A program made the translations under genes and the position numbers. From the NCBI RefSeq assembly GCF_051013375.1, contig NZ_CP142125.1: a stretch of 64,000 bases of DNA; one strand, 5' to 3'. The notes beneath the pieces were generated by a model. That model was given only the letters and a program-made list of their open reading frames with translations. It made no database searches and was not told the DNA's origin. Below are positions 8,420 through 15,425 of the stretch, piece by piece (the first letter of the stretch is position 1; each line of letters opens with the position of its first letter). This stretch comes from Kordia algicida. GTDB lineage: Bacteria; Bacteroidota; Bacteroidia; Flavobacteriales; Flavobacteriaceae.

Positions 8420-10903
8420 ATGCCAAAAAATAAACCCGAAAAGAAAACTATTTCAAAAAAGAATCAGTTACCGAATCAACTTATTGTTGCCCATTTTTTC
8501 CTCTTTTTATATTTACTTTCTTGCTTGGTGCCTTTGCTAAATGCGATGGATTATGACGCGCCACAATGGTTGTATATTTCTTTACTCAACGTTGCTGCTT
8601 TGGTATTTATTTATAAAAACAATGCCTTTTTTCAAGCTTTTCAACTACAAAAGAAAGCCAAGCTATACTTAGGTTTGCTCACAGGATTCTTTGCTGTCGC
8701 TTGTTTGTCGATGATAACGGCAATTAACGCAAGTGAAAGTTTGGTGCATTTGGCACGTTTTGTCAATGTAATTGTGGCATTTTTTTGTTTGTATATTTTC
8801 ATCAGAAAAGATCCGAAAGCCTTTTTAAACTTCATTAGCAAACTTTCCATTTTTGTAGTGACTTTTTATAGTTTTCGGGCAATTAATTTCTTTTTAAGCA
8901 ACAATAACATATCAAGATCTAACGAACTTATCATAGGATTTCAACACGGTTTTTCAAACATCAATATTTACAGTGCGTTTTTAGTCATTCAATTGCCTTT
9001 GTTGATGTATGGTTTTTTATTCTTTGAAAAAATCTGGAAATATGCCGCAGGAATTGTCACTTATATGGTGATTTTAGCATTGCTGTTTGCAGGAACACGA
9101 ACGGCGGTTTTATCATTAGTGGTCATTTTTATTTGTACAATAAGTTTTATGATTTACGGAATTGTCAAACATTCAGAAACAGTGAAACTGAAAAAAGAAG
9201 CATTAATTTTAGGAATAGCTCCATTTTTACTCATCTTTTTAGTGTTGAATGTAAACCGAATTGATAAAGGTTCGATGAACTCTATTGATGATCTTTTAAA
9301 TACCAAAAACCTTGATTTTTACGGCGGAAGAAAATCTGTAAAAAATAATTATTCCAACGAAAAAACAATGATGCCAATCAACTTAAAAGTCAATAAAGCT
9401 TCTCGAACAAGTTCAGGGCGTTTTTCTTTGTGGGAACTCGCATTTAGAAACTTTAAAAAGAACCCAATACTTGGTGTCGGTTATGGAAATTACAAAGCTG
9501 TTGGAAAAAGCGAACATTATAAAAATTATGCCAATAGTAGAGGTGCTTTTGCCAATCCGAGACGTGCGCATAGTGACTTTATGGAAAAACTTGCCGAAAC
9601 AGGAATTGTCGGTTTTCTATTGTATGTTTCCTTGTTTGTGGTGCCGTTTCTATGGTTTGTCGGTTTGTTGCGCCGTGAAAAAGACTATAAAAAACAGTTT
9701 ATGTATGTCACCATTTTTCTAGTGGCAGTTGGCTACACGTTGGATGCATTGCTCAACTTTCCGCTTGAGCGACCGCCAATTCAGCTATATTTTATAGTTG
9801 CAGTTGGTTTTATGTTGGCTTTCGCCAGAAAAGACACTGCATCAGAAGAAAATGAATTTAATAAAAAACGAAACTTAGTATTATTTGGTGTGTTATTTTT
9901 ATTCAGTTTTGCAAGTATTGCTTCCAATTATGCAGTATTAAAAGCATATCAATTGCAACGTGACATGCGAACAGATTTGGCAGGGAAAACACTTTTTAGT
10001 GATGAAAAACTGAAAAATAATTATGAAAGTATCAAACAACAATGGCGCAAATATCCACAATTAAGTTACGTAGGAACGGTTAATAATGTGTATTTGGCAA
10101 ACTACGCGATCAAAGCGAAAAAATATGATGAAGCTTTGGAAATTTTAAATCGTTCAAAATCATACAATACAGATGCTTTGTTGGTTAATGCATTCAAAGC
10201 AGAAATCTTCCTCAATGCCAAAGAAAATTTAGACAGCGCAAAGTATTATTCAGGAAAGGTTTTTGATATTTATCCAGGATTTAAAACGAATTATTACATG
10301 CTAAAAAGTATCTACAAAAAACAAAAAGATACCGTAGGTTTGTTACGTGTGATGAATCGGTATACCAAATACAATTACAGAGATGTCAACGAATGGAAAA
10401 CGAAAGCCAATACAATTTACGACTTTACAAAAGACAGTGAGGCAATGCTAAAAGTGCTCGATACTGGATTGGCGTACAATTCCTATAGTGGAAAATTGAT
10501 TGCTGCCAAACAAGAAGTTTTAGGAAAGCTAAAATTCAAATCGTTCCTAAGTAAAGATGAAGTAAAGGCAAAACATCAAGAAGCGTATGATTACTTTGTG
10601 AAACAACAATATCCGCAAGCGAAAAAGATTTTTGAAGAAATTCTTAAGACAAATCCAAGAGATTATCTGTCAATCCAAAACATTGGAATTATTGAGTTGA
10701 TTAATAAAAATTACGAAGAAGCTATCAAAAATCTATCGTTAGTCATCAACGCGCAAGCCTTTAAAGATGGAAAAGCAGAATACAGTCGCGGTTATTGCTA
10801 CGAACAATTGGGAGAATTTGAAAAAGCGAAAAAAGATTACAGCGACAGTAGAGCCAAAAAATATCCGCAAGCAATGGCGCTTCCAGAATCAAAATACAAA
10901 TAA
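8420..10903 (+). CDS. O-antigen ligase/polymerase family protein with C-terminal TPR domain
   Basis: This 827-residue protein has about 11-12 membrane helices in residues 25-475. A large extracytoplasmic loop (about 280-375) contains the Wzy_C-like pattern SSGRFSLWELAFRNF..NPILGVGYGNY and a following RRAHSDFMEKLAETG segment with the His of WaaL-like enzymes. A soluble region (about 510-827) contains TPR-like repeats, for example KKYDEALEILNRSKSYN and KNYEEAIKNLSLVINAQ. Such proteins transfer or polymerise glycans at the outer face of the inner membrane, and some glycosylate proteins. No other glycan genes are adjacent, so the substrate is unknown. It opens the accessory block separating the suf genes. 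Confidence 0.82.
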   Translation: MPKNKPEKKTISKKNQLPNQLIVAHFFLFLYLLSCLVPLLNAMDYDAPQWLYISLLNVAALVFIYKNNAFFQAFQLQKKAKLYLGLLTGFFAVACLSMITAINASESLVHLARFVNVIVAFFCLYIFIRKDPKAFLNFISKLSIFVVTFYSFRAINFFLSNNNISRSNELIIGFQHGFSNINIYSAFLVIQLPLLMYGFLFFEKIWKYAAGIVTYMVILALLFAGTRTAVLSLVVIFICTISFMIYGIVKHSETVKLKKEALILGIAPFLLIFLVLNVNRIDKGSMNSIDDLLNTKNLDFYGGRKSVKNNYSNEKTMMPINLKVNKASRTSSGRFSLWELAFRNFKKNPILGVGYGNYKAVGKSEHYKNYANSRGAFANPRRAHSDFMEKLAETGIVGFLLYVSLFVVPFLWFVGLLRREKDYKKQFMYVTIFLVAVGYTLDALLNFPLERPPIQLYFIVAVGFMLAFARKDTASEENEFNKKRNLVLFGVLFLFSFASIASNYAVLKAYQLQRDMRTDLAGKTLFSDEKLKNNYESIKQQWRKYPQLSYVGTVNNVYLANYAIKAKKYDEALEILNRSKSYNTDALLVNAFKAEIFLNAKENLDSAKYYSGKVFDIYPGFKTNYYMLKSIYKKQKDTVGLLRVMNRYTKYNYRDVNEWKTKANTIYDFTKDSEAMLKVLDTGLAYNSYSGKLIAAKQEVLGKLKFKSFLSKDEVKAKHQEAYDYFVKQQYPQAKKIFEEILKTNPRDYLSIQNIGIIELINKNYEEAIKNLSLVINAQAFKDGKAEYSRGYCYEQLGEFEKAKKDYSDSRAKKYPQAMALPESKYK

Positions 10904-10908
10904 AAAAA

Positions 10909-10932
10909 GAAGCTGCTTTTTACGGCAGCTTC
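10909..10932. terminator. bidirectional terminator between ligase gene and lanthipeptide gene
   Basis: GAAGCTGC and GCAGCTTC form a perfect 8-bp stem with an 8-base loop between two converging genes. An A-run on the left side becomes a T-run for minus-strand transcripts from the lanthipeptide genes; the plus side has a weaker tail. Confidence 0.75.
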
Positions 10933-10958
10933 CAAACTGTAGTTTTATAACGTTGTTT

Positions 10959-11237
10959 TTAGAAACAACCCAAAGCTGTCTGACAACCATCAACTAACGA
11001 TCCGCCGCAGCCAGGACCTGCAATTGTTTGCAGTGTTGTTGTAGGACTTTGACAATCTCTGATGTTTAATGTTTTACAATTAAAAGCTAATGTCGGACAA
11101 TTAAAGTTAGTCGGACAAAATAATGAAGGACACGCTAGGCTTACAATTGTTCCTCCATTCGCTTGATTACTTTCTAAATTTGACACTACTTTCTTGTTTA
11201 ATGTCAGTTTCTTGATACTCTTTTTATTTTTTTTCAT
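10959..11237 (-). CDS. lanthipeptide-like precursor peptide, variable core
   Basis: The 92-residue peptide has a Lys-rich leader with the Bacteroidota class I lanthipeptide pattern KKLTLNKKVVSNL (residues 9-21) and a double-glycine site ANGG (26-29). The core (30-92) has eight cysteines at 36, 41, 47, 54, 62, 77, 85 and 91, each with a Ser or Thr 3-6 residues before it, as lanthionine ring formation needs. The leader is nearly identical to that of the gene 20 bases upstream while the core differs, the hallmark of RiPP precursor families. No LanB, LanC or transporter gene is in the window, so modification would have to act in trans. Product activity unknown. Confidence 0.8.
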   Translation of the reverse strand: MKKNKKSIKKLTLNKKVVSNLESNQANGGTIVSLACPSLFCPTNFNCPTLAFNCKTLNIRDCQSPTTTLQTIAGPGCGGSLVDGCQTALGCF

Positions 11238-11256
11238 GATTTAAAAATTTAATAGG

Positions 11257-11517
11257 TTAATAAGGACACGCAAAAGTGTCGGTTGGACAGGCAACTGAAG
11301 GACAGTCTAATGTTTCAATTGGGCAAACTCTTGTGTCAATTGGACAAAGTCTGGTATCAATCGGACAAACTAAGGTGTCAATAGGACAAACCCATACTGT
11401 GTTAATTGGGCAAATCTGTGAGACAATTGTTCCACCGTTTGCTTGTTGCCCTTCAAGGTTCGACACTACTTTCTTGTTTAATGAAAGCTTTTTCAAACTT
11501 TTCTTCTTTTTTTTCAT
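11257..11517 (-). CDS. lanthipeptide-like precursor peptide with CPIDT heptad-repeat core
   Basis: The 86-residue peptide shares its leader (KKLSLNKKVVSNLEGQQANGG) with the downstream gene. The core is built of units CPIDTxx, with Cys at 36, 44, 51, 58, 65, 72, 77 and 84. Seven of eight cysteines have Ser/Thr exactly three residues before (SQIC, TLVC, TRLC, TRVC, TLDC, SVAC, TFAC) and the eighth has TVWVC, so a regular ladder of (methyl)lanthionine rings is possible (inference). Every Cys is followed by Pro. It is the first gene of a two-gene unit. A repetitive structural protein is an alternative, but the leader argues for a RiPP. Confidence 0.8.
   Translation of the reverse strand: MKKKKKSLKKLSLNKKVVSNLEGQQANGGTIVSQICPINTVWVCPIDTLVCPIDTRLCPIDTRVCPIETLDCPSVACPTDTFACPY
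11305..11388 (-). repeat. 21-bp tandem repeat coding the CPIDTxx units
   Basis: Four near-copies of a 21-base unit (plus-strand word CAATTGGACAAA and variants) encode residues 44-71 of the precursor. Copies differ mainly at the two variable codons and at wobble positions. Confidence 0.8.
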
Positions 11518-11554
11518 GGTTGTTAAGTTTTTAAAAAGGTTATTATTTTTTACC

Positions 11555-11564
11555 GTTACGTAAC
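11555..11564. promoter_or_regulatory. 10-bp perfect palindrome upstream of the lanthipeptide genes
   Basis: GTTACGTAAC lies 38 bases upstream of the first precursor ATG, where an operator would be expected. No regulator gene is adjacent, so a function is only suggested. Confidence 0.35.
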
Positions 11565-11625
11565 AGTCTTACAAAGTTCAACGATATTTATGGTTTCATA
11601 AACAGCTTTATGTATACTTCTTGTA

Positions 11626-11660
11626 GGTGTTTTTCCTGTTTTTTGATGAGGAAAAACACC
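11626..11660. promoter_or_regulatory. strong 12-bp hairpin in divergent intergenic region
   Basis: GGTGTTTTTCCT and AGGAAAAACACC pair perfectly around an 11-base loop. Neither side has a proper T-run and no gene ends here, so it is not an ordinary terminator. It sits between the lanthipeptide genes and the serine hydrolase gene and could be an operator, an RNA element or the end of an unannotated transcript. Confidence 0.5.
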
Positions 11661-11692
11661 ATCAAAAACCAATGAACTAATTTTCATTTTAA

Positions 11693-11700
11693 TATATTTG
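11693..11700 (+). promoter_or_regulatory. -7 box candidate for the serine hydrolase gene
   Basis: TATATTTG ends 20 bases before the ATG at 11721. The -33 TTG is absent at the usual spacing. Confidence 0.4.
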
Positions 11701-11720
11701 AATGTCTAAAATTATACACG

Positions 11721-13064
11721 ATGAAAAAAGTTTTAAAAATAACGCTCATTATCATTGCTATTCTAGCCATTGTGGTAGCTTTTAATTATTCTCGATTGAA
11801 TATTATTTCAGGATATTCTGCCAAAAACATGAGTTCTTCTGTTTTTGTTGCTGGGAGAACTGTGGCTTTTACAGATAGTACCGATAATAATTTTGGACCT
11901 GTTAATATTGCGGAAGATGTCGTAGACGAAAAACAAAAAGTGGCAACGGCTTCTGTATATGGTTTGATGGAGCGCAAAGCCGTATGGCGAAAAGGTTTGG
12001 GAAGTGTTTTAATTGATGATGATTACGATATAAAACAAGAAACACCAGTTCCAAATCGTACTAAAATAGCTCGCATGACACCGTATCCGTACGGAAATAT
12101 GAAACAAAAAGACACTACTTTTGCCAATGTTGATTATTCTAAAATAAAAAATGCAGTCAACTACGCTTTTGCCAAAGAACAAGGCGAAGACATTAAAAAA
12201 ACACGTGCTGTTTTAATTTTATACAAAGACCAAATTATTGCAGAACAATATGCAGACGGATTGAACAAAGATTCGAAGTTGTTAGGTTGGTCAATGACTA
12301 AAAGCTTGGTAAGCACGATGTATGGTGTGTTGCAATATCAAGGTAAAATTAATGTTTGGGACAAAGCACCGATCGATGCATGGAAAAATGACGAACGTAG
12401 CGCGATTACCATTCATAATTTATTACAAATGAATAGCGGATTGGAATGGGAAGAAGATTACAGTAAAATTTCAGATGTAACTAAAATGTTATTCCTTGAA
12501 AAAGACATGACCAAACCGCAAATAGAAAAATCGTTGGTAGGAAAACCAAACGAGACTTGGTATTATTCTTCAGGGACTTCCAATTTACTATCTGGAATCT
12601 TGCGAAAGCAGTTTAAAAGACATCAAGATTATTTAGATTTTCCTTACCGTGAATTTATTGATAAAATTGGCATGCATTCGATGTTGATTGAGGCAGATAT
12701 GGTTGGAAATTATGTTGGATCTTCTTATTCGTGGGCAACGCCGCGCGATTGGGCAAAATTTGGAACTTTGTATTTACACAGAGGCGATTGGAACGGTACC
12801 CGTATTTTTGATGATTCTTGGGTAGACTATATCACCAAACCAACACCAACGTCAAATGGTCGTTATGGTGCGCATTTTTGGCTTAACGATGGCGGATTCC
12901 TTCCTGATGTGCCAAAAGACATGTATTCTGCAAATGGCTATCAAGGACAACGCGTATATATCATTCCTTCAAAAAATTTGGTGGTTGTCCGTTTTGGATT
13001 AGCTGCTGGCGAAGCGATTGACTTCAATACATTTCTAAGTGAAATTTGTGAAGCAATTGAGTAA
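11721..13064 (+). CDS. beta-lactamase-fold serine hydrolase, membrane-anchored
   Basis: Residues 1-21 form an N-terminal membrane anchor or signal. The class C beta-lactamase/EstB/6-aminohexanoate-dimer hydrolase fold follows. The SxxK nucleophile motif is SMTK (Ser191, Lys194), with a Tyr-containing second motif in WYYSSGTSN (Tyr281). The segments HNLLQMNSGLEW and SWATPRDWAKFGTLYLHRG are characteristic of this hydrolase branch. It is probably an envelope esterase, peptidase or amidase; true beta-lactam resistance is unlikely from these motifs. It is monocistronic, and the substrate cannot be told. Confidence 0.85.
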   Translation: MKKVLKITLIIIAILAIVVAFNYSRLNIISGYSAKNMSSSVFVAGRTVAFTDSTDNNFGPVNIAEDVVDEKQKVATASVYGLMERKAVWRKGLGSVLIDDDYDIKQETPVPNRTKIARMTPYPYGNMKQKDTTFANVDYSKIKNAVNYAFAKEQGEDIKKTRAVLILYKDQIIAEQYADGLNKDSKLLGWSMTKSLVSTMYGVLQYQGKINVWDKAPIDAWKNDERSAITIHNLLQMNSGLEWEEDYSKISDVTKMLFLEKDMTKPQIEKSLVGKPNETWYYSSGTSNLLSGILRKQFKRHQDYLDFPYREFIDKIGMHSMLIEADMVGNYVGSSYSWATPRDWAKFGTLYLHRGDWNGTRIFDDSWVDYITKPTPTSNGRYGAHFWLNDGGFLPDVPKDMYSANGYQGQRVYIIPSKNLVVVRFGLAAGEAIDFNTFLSEICEAIE

Positions 13065-13239
13065 AAAATACCTGCTGTAACTACAGTATTAATACCATAC
13101 CAAGCGAGCTGTACTTTGTGTTTCTACGTAAATTGCAGCTCTTTTTATATGTGCAAAAACCGTAACCCAATCATTTTCTAAAGACGGGAACATATTACAG
13201 ATATATTGTAAAATTACAAAATATATTATTGTAATATGT

Positions 13240-13269
13240 TTGTAAAATAAAACATTTGTTGTATATTTG
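13240..13269 (+). promoter_or_regulatory. Bacteroidota sigma-70 promoter for DUF2589 operon
   Basis: TTG at 13240-13242, exactly 19 bases, then TATATTTG at 13262-13269 match the consensus fully. Transcription should start near 13276. Confidence 0.82.
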
Positions 13270-13295
13270 CACTGTAATTCTTTCGAAAGAGTGTG

Positions 13296-13343
13296 TTTTA
13301 AGCTTAAAATGGTGTAAAAAATTGTTCGCAACTATTTTTTACA
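13296..13343 (+). promoter_or_regulatory. structured 5' leader: 14-bp palindrome and 9-bp hairpin
   Basis: TTTTAAGCTTAAAA (13296-13309) is a perfect palindrome. It is followed by TGTAAAAAA (13313-13321) pairing with TTTTTTACA (13335-13343), with an inner TTG-TTCG-CAA hairpin. Both lie in the predicted 5' untranslated region. Confidence 0.5.
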
Positions 13344-13409
13344 ATCTAAAGGAGAAAGCCGAAAAGCCTTTTTAAAAAGAGTAGGTAAACAATTTTAAAA
13401 ATTATAATT

Positions 13410-13958
13410 ATGCCAGTTAGTCCAAATGAAATTGCAAGTATCAATTTCAGTGCGATGTTAGGGAAACCTTTAACAGCCGTTATTGATGCACAAGCAGCAG
13501 CAGCATTATCTACAGTTGATTTTATCAACGAAGTTGGTCTTAATGCGGATGGAACCGTAAAAAATGTATCATTCATCTATTCCAAATTAATTGATGGAAC
13601 AGTAACGGAAGTTACATTGACAACACCATTATTAACGATCGTTCCAATTCCGTTTTTGAGAGTTGCCGACACTACAATCGACTTTAACGCTAAAATTTCT
13701 AGTGTTACAGAATTCACCTCTACAACATCTCATAAGTTAGATTTGAGTGCAGAGTTGAGTTTGCGTTGGGCTTGGGGACGTTTCAAGTTTAAAGGAAGTT
13801 ACTCGTACCAAAAGAAAACGAGTTATTCTGATGAAGCGAAGCGTTCTTATAGTATGAACGTTAAAATTCATGCTGTACAAGACGAAATTCCAGCCGGAAT
13901 GAGTCGTGTATTAGATATGCTTGAAGAGTCAATTTCTGAAACAGAAACGACTCCTTAA
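13410..13958 (+). CDS. DUF2589 domain-containing protein
   Basis: This is a 182-residue cytoplasmic protein with no signal or membrane segment. The start region (EIASINFSAMLGKPLTAVIDAQAAAALSTVDFIN) and the segment LTIVPIPFLRVADTTIDFNA (about 75-94) are characteristic of DUF2589. An aromatic/basic patch (RWAWGRFKFKGSYSYQKK) and a helical tail end the protein. The family has no known function. It is first in a three-gene module behind a strong promoter, with an intrinsic terminator just after it, so it is probably made in excess over the other two products. Confidence 0.85.
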   Translation: MPVSPNEIASINFSAMLGKPLTAVIDAQAAAALSTVDFINEVGLNADGTVKNVSFIYSKLIDGTVTEVTLTTPLLTIVPIPFLRVADTTIDFNAKISSVTEFTSTTSHKLDLSAELSLRWAWGRFKFKGSYSYQKKTSYSDEAKRSYSMNVKIHAVQDEIPAGMSRVLDMLEESISETETTP

Positions 13959-13981
13959 AACGTATTACACTAACAAAGTAA

Positions 13982-14001
13982 GGAAACCTCCTCGGAGGTT
14001 T
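13982..14001 (+). terminator. intra-operon terminator/attenuator
   Basis: GAAACCTCCTCGGAGGTTTC is a perfect 20-base palindrome followed by TTTTCCTT, 24 bases after the DUF2589 stop and 27 before the next ATG. It should end most transcripts while allowing some readthrough. Confidence 0.8.
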
Positions 14002-14027
14002 CTTTTCCTTAAAAAAACAAAAAAATT

Positions 14028-14777
14028 ATGATTACATTAAAAGACTATATAGGAAAGATTTATAAGGAAGTAACCAATGCGAAGGTTCAATCTGATATTG
14101 AAACTTTAGCAATTGCGCAAGAATATGTTGAAAATCCGATGTTGCGACATTTTGCCGTGCCAAATATTCGTATTAAAGACATGGAATTGACAATTCCTGT
14201 AGCAGTAGATGCTACACAAACTGTGACAAGAGACTATACCGCAGCCGAAATTCAAAAGGTATACGAAGATGCGTTTTATAAGGTTAATGCTGATTTATTT
14301 CCAAATCGAACAGAAGAAGAACAACGATATTTAGAAGATATCAGACCTGAACTTGTAACAAAAGCACAGCATGAATCTTCACGTACAGAGCGTAATTTGC
14401 AACAAGCATCTGCTACAGCTACACCACAGCAAGAAACAACATCTAAATCTGCAGGTGATGAAAACACTGCGTATATGACTGCTGTAACAGAGGCTGCAAA
14501 CCAATTTGTAGATGCGTCTTATGGATTTGTAAGCGAGATCAATGTTGAAGAAGAAGTTTTTCGTTACGCCATGGTGCAAGAAATTGAAAGTAATCTTCAG
14601 CCTAGAAAACCAGCAATTGAAGATCTTCCAGTTATTGTAGAAACAAATCGTTTAAAAGAAATTAACGATCCTGCAAGTATGATTAGTATCAAGGTAAATA
14701 TTACCGATGATGCTATGGAATGGATTACGGATATTGATGAAAATGGTAATACCGTACAAACATTAGATTACCAATAA
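14028..14777 (+). CDS. hypothetical protein, divergent DUF2589-like partner
   Basis: This is a 249-residue cytoplasmic, acidic protein. I do not recognise a named family, but residues 37-60 (NPMLRHFAVPNIRIKDMELT...) line up with residues 73-96 of the upstream DUF2589 protein: both have P, two residues, R-I/V, one residue, D, then alternating hydrophobics. The C-terminal strand (SMISIKVNITDDAMEW) resembles SMNVKIHAVQDEIPAGM. The middle (about 120-155) is Gln/Ser/Thr/Ala-rich and probably disordered. A shared fold and co-assembly with the first protein is inference. Confidence 0.65.
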   Translation: MITLKDYIGKIYKEVTNAKVQSDIETLAIAQEYVENPMLRHFAVPNIRIKDMELTIPVAVDATQTVTRDYTAAEIQKVYEDAFYKVNADLFPNRTEEEQRYLEDIRPELVTKAQHESSRTERNLQQASATATPQQETTSKSAGDENTAYMTAVTEAANQFVDASYGFVSEINVEEEVFRYAMVQEIESNLQPRKPAIEDLPVIVETNRLKEINDPASMISIKVNITDDAMEWITDIDENGNTVQTLDYQ

Positions 14778-14829
14778 AAATTTATTGTTGTTCATATTTA
14801 TTTTATGAAAAACTACTAAACAGAAACAG

Positions 14830-15366
14830 ATGAAAACAAGTATAATAGAAAAAAATACCTTTTTTGAGACTTCAATTTTTAAGGTAGAATTGATTTCTGA
14901 ATTGCTTCGTTCCAAATCTTCCCGCTTTTTAGCAGAGATTGAACGTTGGCTTTCAGAGAATCAAGAAGTATTGAAGCAATTTGGGTTTATAGAATCGAGC
15001 CGTATGAGCATTTTAAGAAACCAATTATTTGTAGCTAAAGCACAAGATATTCCTCAAAAAAGAAGACATTTATTGATGGTTGGTGCAAATTGTTTGGAAA
15101 AAGCCCACGAAATGTTGGCAGGCTTGCACGAACCTATTAGGACAAAAATAACGCAAGGTAGAGAAACCATTCAGCAAATTTTAACTATGGTAAAGGAAGA
15201 TCCTGCGTATCAAAAAGGAGCAAACGAAAACTTTAATCAATACGTGAAAAATATCTGGAAACGATTACGACAAGATCCACAATTTGGCTCCGTGGCAATG
15301 CAATTACAAACCTTACTTCCAGAAGTAGATATTTACAGGATTATTGCAGAAGAAGTCGAAATTTAA
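14830..15366 (+). CDS. hypothetical helical protein, third gene of DUF2589 module
   Basis: The 178-residue protein is predicted almost entirely alpha-helical, without signal or membrane helix. Segments such as SELLRSKSSRFLAEIERWLS and AMQLQTLLPEVDIYRIIAEE suggest a helical bundle. I recognise no family. It follows the second module gene by 52 bases and precedes a shared terminator, so it belongs with the DUF2589 genes. It may be a chaperone, adaptor or structural subunit, but nothing in the sequence decides this. Confidence 0.65.
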   Translation: MKTSIIEKNTFFETSIFKVELISELLRSKSSRFLAEIERWLSENQEVLKQFGFIESSRMSILRNQLFVAKAQDIPQKRRHLLMVGANCLEKAHEMLAGLHEPIRTKITQGRETIQQILTMVKEDPAYQKGANENFNQYVKNIWKRLRQDPQFGSVAMQLQTLLPEVDIYRIIAEEVEI

Positions 15367-15375
15367 ACAACAAAA

Positions 15376-15405
15376 AAATCCCAAAGCTTTCGCTTCGGGA
15401 TTTTA
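15376..15405. terminator. bidirectional terminator between DUF2589 module and sufD
   Basis: AATCCCAAAGC pairs with GCTTCGGGATT (one mismatch) around a short loop, flanked by A-rich sequence on the left and T-rich sequence on the right. It sits between converging genes. Confidence 0.78.
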
Positions 15406-15425
15406 CAACTCTTTTTTACTTTCCT

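Larger units (their letters stand above)
13065..13409 (+). other. 345-base intergenic region: promoter and structured leader of DUF2589 operon
   Basis: No gene is credible here (an 80-codon minus-strand frame looks like chance). It holds a perfect promoter at 13240-13269 and then about 130 bases of leader with several inverted repeats before the ATG at 13410. A purine-rich AAAGGAG occurs at 13348-13354, far from the start codon. Confidence 0.65.

Noticed and set aside
11276..11563. Plus-strand open frame with repeated VSIGQT units
   Set aside because: It is the antisense reading of the 21-bp repeat in the precursor gene; the minus-strand frame has the recognisable leader.
11721..13064. True beta-lactamase resistance gene
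   Set aside because: Motifs fit the EstB/aminohexanoate-dimer hydrolase branch rather than a dedicated beta-lactamase.
13089..13331. 80-codon minus-strand frame
   Set aside because: It covers the consensus promoter and leader of the DUF2589 operon, has no recognisable domain and no sensible composition.
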